NCBI GenBank assembly: GCA_045660265.1
Contig: JAZRDM010000038.1
Span: forward strand, 42,052 to 106,051
DNA length: 64,000 bases
Reading direction: 5' to 3'
From: Scatosoma sp045660265
GTDB taxonomy: Bacteria; Bacillota; Clostridia; Christensenellales; Borkfalkiaceae
Shown here: positions 49,669-58,618 of the stretch, piece by piece
Layout: every line of letters begins with the position of its first letter
Position numbering within the stretch: position 1 is the first letter of the stretch
Program-made: the position numbers and the translations under genes
Notes under the pieces: generated by a model
Databases searched by the model: none
What the model was told of the DNA's origin: nothing
What the model saw: only the letters and a program-made list of their open reading frames with translations

Positions 49669-50577
49669 ATGGAAGAAAGAATGATTGACGACGAATACGG
49701 CAGAGGAATTCGTTTAAAGAAAACGCAGGACGGATACGTGGACGTTACGGATGAGTTAGCGGAAGAAAACGAAGTATTGGACGAAGAAGGCGCAGAAGAA
49801 ATTGCGTTTGAGTTTCCTATGCTTGAAGAGGATGATGAAGAGCTGGAAGGGCTTTCTCCGGAAGAGGCAATCGAACTTCGCAAGAAGAAGGAAGAAGAAG
49901 CGAAGGCTCGTCGTGAGGAGTATGAAAGACTTTGCAAAGAAGGCAACGAATTGTTGAAAACGCAAAGCTATAAGGCTGCGGAATTAAAATTTGAAAACGC
50001 TTTGCAAAAAGACGCAATTGCAACGGATGCGTCCGTTGGGTATTGGCGTGCAAAAACGGCGGATTTCAGTGATCCGGACGTGCTGATTGAAGAATATTTA
50101 GAAGCGGGCTTTGAAAGCTTAGAATACGATTTGGGTTATGAAGCGGTAGAAAAAATTAAGCAGGATTATAAACACGTTTTCGAGCAGAGAATAGAAGAGC
50201 TTGCCGAACAGGAAAAGCCTTTGGAAGAGGTGGTGTTAGGAAAGCAAGAAAAACGCCGTGCGATTATCAAGGAGCGTATTAAAAAGTCGTTAAAGAATTT
50301 TATCATTACAGTCATTCCCGTGCTTATAACGTTGGTGTTGACGATTGTATTTGCTACGCTAATTAGAAGTACACCCGACGGTAGATTTATTTGGTTTACG
50401 GTAGGCGGCGGTGTATTATTTGTAGTGTCGTTTTGCATATTTGGCGGTTTTGCCAATAAGCTGATTAATGATTATCGCATTAACAGCGAAAATGAAGATT
50501 TGTCTTCTACCGAAGACGGCGCAAATCTTTTGGAAGTAAGAGAATATAAAGAACTTTACGAAAGATTTTTAGATTAA
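49669..50577 (+). CDS. acidic TPR-like membrane protein of unknown function
   Basis: A 302-residue protein. The first 70 residues are extremely acidic (DEEGAEEIAFEFPMLEEDDEELEG). A charged helix and a TPR-like pair (EEYERLCKEGNELLKTQSYKAAELKFENALQKD) lie at about 85-120. Two membrane helices (FIITVIPVLITLVLTIVFATLI and IWFTVGGGVLFVVSFCIFGGF) lie at about 210-265, with a short polar tail. It lies 17 bases after ispE and probably shares its transcript. I cannot name a family. A cytoplasmic adaptor tethered to the membrane is plausible. Confidence 0.75.
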   Translation: MEERMIDDEYGRGIRLKKTQDGYVDVTDELAEENEVLDEEGAEEIAFEFPMLEEDDEELEGLSPEEAIELRKKKEEEAKARREEYERLCKEGNELLKTQSYKAAELKFENALQKDAIATDASVGYWRAKTADFSDPDVLIEEYLEAGFESLEYDLGYEAVEKIKQDYKHVFEQRIEELAEQEKPLEEVVLGKQEKRRAIIKERIKKSLKNFIITVIPVLITLVLTIVFATLIRSTPDGRFIWFTVGGGVLFVVSFCIFGGFANKLINDYRINSENEDLSSTEDGANLLEVREYKELYERFLD

Positions 50578-50595
50578 AGGATATGGATAGTTAAA

Positions 50596-50627
50596 TTCGC
50601 CCCGAAAGTACTTACTTTCGGGGCGAA
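50596..50627 (+). terminator. terminator after ispE operon
   Basis: TTCGCCCCGAAAGT and ACTTTCGGGGCGAA form a 14-base-pair stem around actt. The T-run is weak. Confidence 0.7.
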
Positions 50628-50632
50628 AATTC

Positions 50633-50661
50633 TTGATTTTGCAGTGGCTGCGTGCTATAAT
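50633..50661 (+). promoter_or_regulatory. promoter of ABC exporter operon
   Basis: TTGATT and TATAAT are 17 bases apart. The expected transcript start coincides with the first ATG. Confidence 0.7.
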
Positions 50662-50669
50662 AAATGTGT

Positions 50670-52421
50670 ATGAAAAAGATTTTTGCGTATTTTAAATATT
50701 ATAAGTGGCAAAGCATACTCGGCCCATTATTTAAGTTGCTAGAAGCAACGTTTGAATTGCTTGTTCCGATTATCGTGGGGTTAATTGTTGACCGCGGATT
50801 CGGGGAAAGTGTAGGCGGTGCTTATCCAAACGCAGACAAAGCGTTTATCGTTTGGATGTGTGTGGTGTTGGCTGCGTTTGGATTGCTGGGTTTTGCGTTT
50901 TCCGTTACCGCGCAGTATTTTTCTGCAAAAGCCGCAACGGGTGTTTGCGCGCGCGCTCGCGGAGATTTATTTAAAAAAATTCAATCCCTTTCCTATGCGG
51001 ATTTGGATAAGTTGGGCGCGGCGACCATGCTGACGCGTATGACAAGCGATATCGATAGACTGCAATCGGGAATCAATTTGGCGTTGCGGTTATTTTTACG
51101 CTCGCCGTTTATCGTGTTTGGCGCAATGCTGACGGCGTATATTGTCAGTCCTGATTCTATCGGGGTGTTTGCTCTTACGATTTTAGCGCTTGCCATCGTG
51201 GTGTATGCGGTTATGTTTGCGTGCATGCCGCTGTATAAAAAATCGCAAGAAAAGCTGGATAAAGCCTTACTTTCCACGCGGGAAAATTTGACGGGCGCAA
51301 GGGTAATCCGCGCATTTTGCCAAGAAGAAAACGAACGTGAATTGTTTGATACGCGTAACGAACAACTGAATAAAAGCCGTAAATTTGTCGGCGGGATTGC
51401 GGCGATTACTAATCCCTTGACGTATGCGCTAGTGAATATCGGTATTATCGCGTTACTTTATACGGGTGCGCTTCGTGTGGACAGCGGCGCACTGTCGCAG
51501 GGGAGCATTTTGGCGCTGTATAACTTAATGGCGCAAATTTTAATTGAACTTATCAAGCTGGCGAACTTAATTGTAACCGTAACGAAAGCGGCTGCATGTG
51601 GGGGTAGAATCGGTGCGGTTTTGGAAATGCAGCCATCTCTTACGATTACGGACGCACCTGCGGAAGAGTTTGCAGACAAGGCGAAGCCTTTTGTTTGTTT
51701 TGAAAACGTGCAAATGAAATATCATCAAGGCAGTGAGAATGCGCTGGAAAATATTAGTTTTGACGTGTATCGCGGCGAGACGGTTGGTGTTATCGGCGGG
51801 ACGGGCAGCGGTAAGACGACTCTTGTGAATTTAATCCCCCATTTTTATGACGTTAGCGGGGGGCAGGTATGCGTTGACGGTATAAACGTTACGCGAAAGG
51901 ATATACAAACGTACTTGCGCGAACGTATCGGCGTTGTGCCTCAAAAAGCAATGCTTTTTAAAGGAACAATTAAAGAAAATCTTCTTTGGGGAAGATCGGA
52001 TGCTTCAGAACAAGAGCTTTGGAAAGCGCTTTCTATTGCGCAGGCGGATGAAATTGTGAAAGGCAAAGGCGGGTTGGACGCTTTGGTAGAGCAAGGCGGT
52101 AAAAACTTCTCTGGCGGTCAAAAACAAAGATTGACGATTGCCCGCGCGCTCGTTCGAAAACCGGATATTTTAATTTTAGACGATTCGGCTTCGGCGCTTG
52201 ATTATGCGACGGAGGCGGCGATTCGAAAAGAATTAAGTCAATTAGACACGACGTTGTTTATTGTATCTCAACGTGCGTCATCCGTGCGGCATGCGGATAA
52301 AATTTTAGTGTTGGACGACGGCCAACTTGTCGGACAAGGGAAACACGAGGAGTTGTTGCAATCGTGCGAGGTGTATCGCGAGATATTCGAGTCGCAAACG
52401 GCAGGAGGGGATGCAGTATGA
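50670..52421 (+). CDS. heterodimeric ABC exporter subunit A
   Basis: A 583-residue half transporter: six membrane helices (about 15-300) and an ATPase domain with Walker A GGTGSGKTTLVN, signature FSGGQKQRLTIARAL, Walker B ILILDDSASALD and a switch region FIVSQRASSVR where the usual His is Gln. Asp and Ser replace the catalytic Glu after Walker B (DDSAS), so this is the degenerate-site partner typical of BmrC/LmrC-type heterodimers. The second subunit overlaps it by four bases. The start is at 50670 or 50664. With the -10 box at 50656-50661 and no Shine-Dalgarno the mRNA is probably leaderless. The product is likely a drug or lipid exporter. Confidence 0.9.
   Translation: MKKIFAYFKYYKWQSILGPLFKLLEATFELLVPIIVGLIVDRGFGESVGGAYPNADKAFIVWMCVVLAAFGLLGFAFSVTAQYFSAKAATGVCARARGDLFKKIQSLSYADLDKLGAATMLTRMTSDIDRLQSGINLALRLFLRSPFIVFGAMLTAYIVSPDSIGVFALTILALAIVVYAVMFACMPLYKKSQEKLDKALLSTRENLTGARVIRAFCQEENERELFDTRNEQLNKSRKFVGGIAAITNPLTYALVNIGIIALLYTGALRVDSGALSQGSILALYNLMAQILIELIKLANLIVTVTKAAACGGRIGAVLEMQPSLTITDAPAEEFADKAKPFVCFENVQMKYHQGSENALENISFDVYRGETVGVIGGTGSGKTTLVNLIPHFYDVSGGQVCVDGINVTRKDIQTYLRERIGVVPQKAMLFKGTIKENLLWGRSDASEQELWKALSIAQADEIVKGKGGLDALVEQGGKNFSGGQKQRLTIARALVRKPDILILDDSASALDYATEAAIRKELSQLDTTLFIVSQRASSVRHADKILVLDDGQLVGQGKHEELLQSCEVYREIFESQTAGGDAV
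51858..51878 (+). repeat. dispersed repeat in frame, ABC subunit A
   Basis: GGGGGGCAGGTATGCGTTGA then C encodes GGQVCVD, just after the YDV segment that follows Walker A. The first 20 bases are identical to those in subunit B at 53612. Confidence 0.7.
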
Positions 52422-54181
52422 AAAATTCTGTAAAAAAACTCTCTCCGGGGACCTTGAAACGAATTTTGCGTTATGTGGGGAAATACCCGATTGCGACGGT
52501 TTGTTCTTTATTATTGGCGATTGTAACCGTAGGCTCGACGTTGCTAGCGCCCATCTATTTTGGCGACGCTATCGATTGTATTGTGGAAGGAAACGTGCGT
52601 TGGGAAGAGTTAACGGCGCTGTTTGTGAAAACGGGCGTAGCCGTGGCGATTACCATGCTTTCGCAATGGCTGATGAGCCTTTGTAATAATTATGTATCTT
52701 GTAACGTGGTACGAGATATTCGAAAGGACGCGTTTGCTAAAATTGGTGTGTTGCCCTTGCAGTATTTGGATAGCCATTCGCATGGGGATACCGTAAGTAG
52801 AATTATTGCGGATGCCGATCAATTTTCCGACGGACTTTTAATGGGCTTTACGCAGTTTTTTACGGGAATAATGACCATTTTGGGTACGATTGCGTTTATG
52901 CTGATGACACACGTTTGGATAGGCTTGGTGGTTATTTTTGCCACGCCTGCGTCTTTGTTTGTAGCCAAATTTGTGTCTACGCGTACTTATAAATATTTCC
53001 AAGCGCAAACACGCACCAGGGGCGAACAAACGGCGTTTGTGGAAGAGACGATTACGGGTTTAAAAACAGTGCAAGCTTTTGCGCGCGAAGACGAAAATCA
53101 AGCAAAATTTGACGAAATTAACGCGAGATTGGAAAAAGCGGCGTTGCAAGCGACCTTCTTCTCCTCTTTAACAAATCCTTCTACGCGGTTTATCAATAAT
53201 TTAATTTATGCGTTGGTAGCATTGTTGGGGGCTCTTGCAGTCGTTAGCGGCAGCGGGTTTACTGTTGGCGGATTGCAAAAATTTTTATCCTACGCTAATC
53301 AATATACAAAACCTTTTAACGAAATTTCAGGCGTTGTTACAGAGTTAAAGAGTGCGTTTGCTTGCGCAGAACGTATTTTTGCGCTGATGGATGAAAAGGA
53401 AGAAATTTCGGATGCAGGAAATTGTTGTTTGTCTAATGTACAAGGCAACGTAGATTTGCGAAACGTAAGTTTTTCGTATGTAAAAAATAAACCGCTGATT
53501 GAAAATTTAAACTTAGAAGTGTTGCAGGGTCAGCGGGTTGCTATCGTTGGAAAAACGGGTAGCGGTAAGACGACGCTAATTAACTTGTTAATGCGTTTTT
53601 ACGACGTGGATGGGGGGCAGGTATGCGTTGAAAATACGGATATCCGCGATATTACACGTCAATCTCTGCGAAAAAATTACGGTATGGTACTGCAAGAAAC
53701 GTGGTTAAAATCGGCTACGGTAAAAGAAAATATTTCGCTTGGCAATCCAGGCGCTAGCGACGAAGAGATTGTGCAGGCGGCGAAAGCGGCGCATGCGCAC
53801 GGGTTTATTAAACGCCTTTCCAATGGGTATGACACGGTGCTTGGGGAAGATGGCGGCGGGTTGTCGGAAGGACAAAAACAATTGCTTTGCATTGCAAGAA
53901 TTTTATTGCTGTTACCGCCTATGCTTATTTTGGACGAAGCAACTTCTTCTATTGATACGCGAACGGAATTAAAAATAAGCGACGCATTCCATAAGCTTAT
54001 GCAAGGCAGAACTTCTTTTGTGGTTGCGCATAGACTTTCGACCATTGTCAATTCAGACGTAATTTTGGTTATGGAAAACGGCAGTGTAGTGGAAAAAGGC
54101 TCGCATAAAGAATTACTTAAAAGACGAGGGGCGTATTATCACTTATATCAAAGCCAGTTTGAGCTGGTTGCCAGTGAATAG
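52418..54181 (+). CDS. heterodimeric ABC exporter subunit B
   Basis: A 587-residue half transporter starting at the ATG at 52418 (AGGAGGGG site), overlapping the stop of subunit A as ATGA. Six membrane helices lie at about 25-330. The ATPase domain has Walker A GKTGSGKTTLIN, signature LSEGQKQLLCIARIL, Walker B MLILDEATSSID with the catalytic Glu, and the switch VVAHRLS with His. It therefore supplies the competent catalytic residues for the pair, as in BmrD/LmrD-type transporters. Substrate unknown. Confidence 0.92.
   Translation: MKNSVKKLSPGTLKRILRYVGKYPIATVCSLLLAIVTVGSTLLAPIYFGDAIDCIVEGNVRWEELTALFVKTGVAVAITMLSQWLMSLCNNYVSCNVVRDIRKDAFAKIGVLPLQYLDSHSHGDTVSRIIADADQFSDGLLMGFTQFFTGIMTILGTIAFMLMTHVWIGLVVIFATPASLFVAKFVSTRTYKYFQAQTRTRGEQTAFVEETITGLKTVQAFAREDENQAKFDEINARLEKAALQATFFSSLTNPSTRFINNLIYALVALLGALAVVSGSGFTVGGLQKFLSYANQYTKPFNEISGVVTELKSAFACAERIFALMDEKEEISDAGNCCLSNVQGNVDLRNVSFSYVKNKPLIENLNLEVLQGQRVAIVGKTGSGKTTLINLLMRFYDVDGGQVCVENTDIRDITRQSLRKNYGMVLQETWLKSATVKENISLGNPGASDEEIVQAAKAAHAHGFIKRLSNGYDTVLGEDGGGLSEGQKQLLCIARILLLLPPMLILDEATSSIDTRTELKISDAFHKLMQGRTSFVVAHRLSTIVNSDVILVMENGSVVEKGSHKELLKRRGAYYHLYQSQFELVASE
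53612..53632 (+). repeat. dispersed repeat in frame, ABC subunit B
   Basis: GGGGGGCAGGTATGCGTTGA then A encodes GGQVCVE at the position homologous to subunit A, while the flanking DNA of the two genes differs. Confidence 0.7.
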
Positions 54182-54356
54182 ATAAAACGTATAGATACAG
54201 CGGATTTAAGGAATAGCGATTATGCGCTATGAACAAAGGATAAAAATCCGTTACACTTCTCCCTGAGCTAAGTTAAACTTGGGAAATATAAAATAATTTA
54301 AAAAGCTTTCGCATATATTAGTAAAAACCCTTTTAAAAACAGGTTTAGGAGAAGAT

Positions 54357-54620
54357 ATGCGTTTGTATGAAGAGATATCGAAACTGTTAGACGGGGAAGC
54401 CTTTGCGCTTTCCCGTTGTTTACTTATTCCGCTTGGCTGCGGGTATTTTCAAGGCGTTAAAGCGGTGGGGGATTTTTCGGGAGAAAAAATAGAATTGTAT
54501 TTCTCTTCTGCCAAACTTTGCGTGGAAGGCAGAGATTTGATAATTAAAAAATATTGCGACGGGGATTTAATTTTGTCGGGAAAAATCCTCTCTGTAAAGG
54601 TTTTGGAAGAGGGGGTATGA
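54357..54620 (+). CDS. yqfC: YqfC/YabP family sporulation protein
   Basis: An 87-residue protein of the YabP/YqfC family, with the strand pattern CLLIPLGCGYFQGVKAVGDF...GRDLIIKKYCDGDLILSGKILSVKVLE. YqfC is made in sporulating Firmicutes ahead of YqfD. Here it is directly followed by yqfD (one base apart) and phoH, the conserved order, which supports the name although the protein itself is short. AGGAGAAG precedes the ATG. The 175 bases upstream hold no gene and no clear promoter. Confidence 0.85.
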   Translation: MRLYEEISKLLDGEAFALSRCLLIPLGCGYFQGVKAVGDFSGEKIELYFSSAKLCVEGRDLIIKKYCDGDLILSGKILSVKVLEEGV

Positions 54621-54621
54621 G

Positions 54622-55524
54622 ATGTTGTTGCAAAAAATAATTATCGAAGGCGCTTTTCCCGAACGAGCGCTTATTCGTTTAAAAAGAGAAAAAATCCCCC
54701 TTTTTTATGTAAAAAAAGTCGAAAAAAATCGTATACTTTTCTCTATAAAGAGAAAACATACCGAAAAAGTTTTTGCAATTTATCAAAATTTGTGGTATAA
54801 TGAAAACGGAACGGATATATACACCGTCAAAAAATGCGGCGGGGACGTTGGGTTTCGGTTGGTAGAAACGCTGAAAAAACGGATAGGCTTACCTATCGGC
54901 ACCCTTGTGTTTGCCCTCCTTTGCCTATTTTTGCAAAATTTTATTTTACAAATAAAAATCGTTGGAGAAACGTCTTATCGGCGTGAGATTTTACAGGCGC
55001 TTGAACATGGCGGGTTGGGCGTGTATGGGGTATATTCCGATAAAAATAACCCGCAAATTTGCGCGGAAATATTTAAATTGGACGGAGTGAGTTTTTGTTC
55101 TATTCAAAAGCAGGGAGTTACGCTTTTTGTTGAAGTGCGAACAAATCCGTTTATAACGTCAACGCTCGTCGAGGGTGATATGCTTGCAGAAAGGGACGGC
55201 GAAGTGATTTCCGTGTGCGCATTGCGCGGGACAGCGCAGGTAAAAGCCGGAGATAAAGTAAAACGCGGACAGACGCTAGTGGGCGGATATTTTTGCAAGC
55301 AATCGGGGGAACAAGTTCCTGTGGAAGTGATTGCGACGGCGAAGCTGCGCTGTGTGTACGAAGCGCAGATATCGGCGCAAACGCAAGAAGAGGCCTTTGC
55401 AGACGCCTATCTTCAATTGGGAAACGCGCAGAATATTCAGATAGAAAACAAACACATTACGCCCTGCGAAAATGGATTTATCGTTCTTTTGCAATATACC
55501 GTTTGGCAGGCAATCAATTTATGA
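54622..55524 (+). CDS. yqfD: YqfD sporulation membrane protein
   Basis: A 300-residue protein, shorter than the roughly 400 residues of Bacillus YqfD. A basic N-terminal domain precedes one membrane helix (GTLVFALLCLFLQNFILQIKIVG, near 93-115). The extracytoplasmic part begins with GETSYRREILQALEHGGLGVYG, typical of the family, followed by VRTNPF, LVEGDMLAERDGEVISVCALRGTAQVKAGDKVKRGQTLVGG, a biotinyl-like hammerhead shared with SpoIV-type membrane proteins. It is needed in sporulation of the forespore by analogy with Bacillus. Confidence 0.88.
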   Translation: MLLQKIIIEGAFPERALIRLKREKIPLFYVKKVEKNRILFSIKRKHTEKVFAIYQNLWYNENGTDIYTVKKCGGDVGFRLVETLKKRIGLPIGTLVFALLCLFLQNFILQIKIVGETSYRREILQALEHGGLGVYGVYSDKNNPQICAEIFKLDGVSFCSIQKQGVTLFVEVRTNPFITSTLVEGDMLAERDGEVISVCALRGTAQVKAGDKVKRGQTLVGGYFCKQSGEQVPVEVIATAKLRCVYEAQISAQTQEEAFADAYLQLGNAQNIQIENKHITPCENGFIVLLQYTVWQAINL

Positions 55525-55557
55525 GAGAAAAGGGAAATTTTCCCGAAGGAGTTTTTT

Positions 55558-56595
55558 TTGGCTAAGATAAAACAGACAATCGACGTAGTATCCGTAGACA
55601 AGCTTTCGCGTATTTTAGGGACGTTTGACGAAAATTTGAATTTCCTTTCCAGAGAGCTTGGCGTTGTTGCTTATGTTGACGGAATGAAAATTTGTATAGA
55701 GGGAGAAGAAAAACAAACGCAAACCGCGTTAAAAGTATTGTCCGCTCTTTTGAAAATTGCAGATTCCGGCGAGGCGATTGACGAAAGCCGTATGGCATAC
55801 TGTATTGAGCTAGCAAGTGAGGGCAGGGCAGACGAAATAGAAGAAATTTTAGACGGCGTGGTTGCCGTAACCTCGAAGGGAAAACAAATTAAATGCAAGA
55901 CGGTTGGTCAAAAAGAATACGTAGATGCCATTAAAAAGAATACGGTTGTATTCGGCGTTGGTCCTGCCGGTACGGGTAAAACGTACTTGGCGGTATGTAT
56001 GGCGGTAGCGGCGTTTAAAGCCAAGCAGACGGAGAAAATTATTTTAACCCGTCCCGCCGTAGAGGCTGGCGAACATTTAGGGTTCTTGCCCGGGGATTTA
56101 CAAACCAAGGTTGATCCGTATCTGCGCCCTTTATACGACGCTTTGCAAGAGCTGTTTGGATTAGATACGTACGCAAAACTTATCGAAAGAAACGTGATAG
56201 AGGTTGCGCCGTTAGCATACATGCGCGGTAGAACGTTATCGAATGCGTTTATCATTTTAGACGAGGCGCAAAACACAACGAGAGAACAAATGAAGATGTT
56301 TTTAACCCGTATGGGCGAAGGCAGTAAAATGGTTATCACGGGCGATGTTACGCAGATGGATTTACCTGTCGGGAAAGAAAGTGGACTTGTTCATGCGACG
56401 AAGATTTTGGAAGGCGTGTCGGGGGTATCAGTTTGCAAACTGACAGCAAAAGACGTTGTAAGGCATCCGCTCGTAATGCGTATTATCCGTGCGTATGAGA
56501 AGGATGCGGAAGAGCAATCCAAACAAGCGGAGAAAAAAACACAATATAGAGCTAAAAGACGCGTTGAAACGCGCAAGGAGACGAAAGAAGAATGA
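55558..56595 (+). CDS. phoH: PhoH family ATPase
   Basis: A 345-residue PhoH/YbeZ-type ATPase starting at TTG (55558) with AAGGAG six bases before. Walker A is GVGPAGTGKTYLA near residue 140, then RPAVEAGEHLGFLPGDL, Walker B AFIILDEAQNTTREQMKMFLTRMG and VITGDVTQMDLP, which are all family signatures. A KH-like N-terminal part precedes it and a basic tail follows. PhoH works with YbeY in RNA metabolism in several bacteria. Its stop overlaps the yqfF start. Confidence 0.95.
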   Translation: MAKIKQTIDVVSVDKLSRILGTFDENLNFLSRELGVVAYVDGMKICIEGEEKQTQTALKVLSALLKIADSGEAIDESRMAYCIELASEGRADEIEEILDGVVAVTSKGKQIKCKTVGQKEYVDAIKKNTVVFGVGPAGTGKTYLAVCMAVAAFKAKQTEKIILTRPAVEAGEHLGFLPGDLQTKVDPYLRPLYDALQELFGLDTYAKLIERNVIEVAPLAYMRGRTLSNAFIILDEAQNTTREQMKMFLTRMGEGSKMVITGDVTQMDLPVGKESGLVHATKILEGVSGVSVCKLTAKDVVRHPLVMRIIRAYEKDAEEQSKQAEKKTQYRAKRRVETRKETKEE

Positions 56596-58100
56596 TGATA
56601 GAGAACAGCAGGGCAACTCAAAAGAAAAAAGCCAACAGCGGTTGGCATTTTGTGTTGCACTTTTTTATTCTTGTCGTAGTACTAGCTATTGTACTGTTTA
56701 CGACGGATAGTGTAACAATGATGGAGGCGATTGAGAAAAACGCGGCAAATTACGTGTATATGCTCTTTTGTATCGCATTGTTGTTTCTTATTACGTACTT
56801 ATATTTTGTATTTGAAAATCAATCGGTTTTATCTAGCGGAAGAAATATAGCGTTGGTGTTTACCATTCTCAACGTAACCATTGCCACTAATTTTTTAATA
56901 GGACATTATATCCACATTTACGCACGCCCCGTTGCGCTTTTGGCTATGCTTGTCTTTATTTTGATGGGGCGCAGAGAAGCGATTTTTATGAACGTAATCG
57001 GCGCGCTTATTATGTTTATCGTAGATAATTTTTCGGGGATTCAAACCGCGACGCAAAATGAGTTTTATTCTTCGCTGTTGATTGCATTCTCAGCGGGTAT
57101 GTGTGCAATTTTCTTATCGACGAAATTTAAAACGAGATTTAAGGTGGTGATTACCGGCTTAATTATTGTTATACCAATGAACTTAATTATTGCCTTTTTA
57201 GAATTTGCAGAATTTCTTCGGGATAATTCGCAAACGGGGGCGTTACCCACGTGGGATTTGATTACAATGGAGATGGGTTACGGCGCATTCGGCGGGATTA
57301 TGTCTACCGTGCTCTTCTTGGCGGTATTGCCTATGTTTGAAATTATTTTCAACTGCTTAACCGTTTATCGTTTGCGCGAATTGACTAGCCCTGATGCAAA
57401 GGTTCTTCGCAAATTGAAAGAGGAAGCGCCCGGTACGTTTAGCCATTCCATGACGGTGGCTCAGCTTGCCGAAGCGTGTGCGTCTGCGCTTGGGGAAGAC
57501 CCCGATTACGCAAGGGCGGCGGCGTATTATCACGACGTTGGTAAGCTGCATTACCCTGAACATTTCACCGAAAACCAAGGGGAATATAACTTACACGACG
57601 AGCTTACGCCCGAGCTTTCTGCGGATATGATTCGCTCGCACGCGCGAGACGGGTATTCGCTTATCCGTGCGCATCATTTGCCTGCCTTTTTAGCGGACGT
57701 TGCGTTGCAGCATCACGGAACAATGCCCATTCGTTATTTCTACGCAAAGGCGTTGAAGATGACGGACGGGGAACTCAACATTGAAGATTTCTCGTACACA
57801 GGGCCTAAACCGCAGACGAAAATTGCGGCGATTATCATGATTGCCGACGCTTCTGAAGCGGTAGTGCGTTCGTTGAAAGACCGTACGCCTGCGGCGGCTG
57901 AAAAAGCTATTCGCGGTATCATTGAAGAGCGTATGGATTTAGAACAATTCTCCGAATGCGAAATCACTATGGCGGATTTGACGGTGATTCGCCGTACGCT
58001 TGTATCCGAGTTGACGGGGGTATATCATCACCGCGTCAATTATCCCGGTATCAAATATAAGCGTTCGTCGGACGGTAAGACGACGGGGGAAAATGAATAA
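56592..58100 (+). CDS. yqfF: YqfF/PgpH-type HD membrane phosphodiesterase, short form
   Basis: A 502-residue protein. One membrane helix at about 18-38 is followed within about 20 residues by six further helices (to about 255), then an HD domain with HSMTVAQLAEACASAL (near 285), YYHDVGKLHYPEHF and LQHHGTMPIRYFY. PgpH/YqfF proteins degrade cyclic di-AMP and usually have about 700 residues, with a large extracellular 7TMR-HDED domain after the first helix. That domain is missing here, so the enzyme has lost its external sensor. Overlap with phoH and ybeY shows tight coupling. Confidence 0.93.
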   Translation: MMIENSRATQKKKANSGWHFVLHFFILVVVLAIVLFTTDSVTMMEAIEKNAANYVYMLFCIALLFLITYLYFVFENQSVLSSGRNIALVFTILNVTIATNFLIGHYIHIYARPVALLAMLVFILMGRREAIFMNVIGALIMFIVDNFSGIQTATQNEFYSSLLIAFSAGMCAIFLSTKFKTRFKVVITGLIIVIPMNLIIAFLEFAEFLRDNSQTGALPTWDLITMEMGYGAFGGIMSTVLFLAVLPMFEIIFNCLTVYRLRELTSPDAKVLRKLKEEAPGTFSHSMTVAQLAEACASALGEDPDYARAAAYYHDVGKLHYPEHFTENQGEYNLHDELTPELSADMIRSHARDGYSLIRAHHLPAFLADVALQHHGTMPIRYFYAKALKMTDGELNIEDFSYTGPKPQTKIAAIIMIADASEAVVRSLKDRTPAAAEKAIRGIIEERMDLEQFSECEITMADLTVIRRTLVSELTGVYHHRVNYPGIKYKRSSDGKTTGENE

Positions 58101-58591
58101 TGGCAAATAAACCTTTTTATTTGTACGTAGAGGAAGATGCATTCCCGCGTGAAAACGCGCAAGCAATCGAAAAGGCGATGCTTGGATTTGTGAAGTCGGA
58201 CGTGCCGTTGGCGGTGGAAGTGTCCTTTGTTAGTGCGCAAGAAATTCAAGAGTTGAACGCAAGCACGCGCGGTATCGATAAGGTAACGGACGTACTCAGT
58301 TATCCTGCGTTAGAAGATATCCGCGGGAAAGCACTGAAGAAAAAAGAACATCTTTACGATATTGACGAAGAGGGGAATTTATTGCTGGGCTGTATCGTCA
58401 TTTGTTGCGATAAAGCAAAAGAGCAGGCGGAAGAATATAACCATTCGTACAACCGCGAATTGCACTATTTATTGATACATGGCATTATGCATTGTTTGGG
58501 GTACGATCATATGACGGACGACGACAAGGCGGAAATGCGCGAAAAGGAAGAATTTATCCTTGGTAAACTGGGTATTACTAGAGCAGATTAA
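58100..58591 (+). CDS. ybeY: endoribonuclease YbeY
   Basis: A 163-residue single-strand-specific metallo-endoribonuclease for rRNA maturation and quality control. The zinc motif HGIMHCLGYDH (H-x3-H-x5-H) is complete near residue 130. Upstream are LNASTRGIDKVTDVLSYP and LLGCIVICCDKA, the standard family segments. Its ATG overlaps the yqfF stop (TAATG). Confidence 0.96.
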   Translation: MANKPFYLYVEEDAFPRENAQAIEKAMLGFVKSDVPLAVEVSFVSAQEIQELNASTRGIDKVTDVLSYPALEDIRGKALKKKEHLYDIDEEGNLLLGCIVICCDKAKEQAEEYNHSYNRELHYLLIHGIMHCLGYDHMTDDDKAEMREKEEFILGKLGITRAD

Positions 58592-58618
58592 ACCAAAGAG
58601 GATGGCGAAAGGAGTTTT

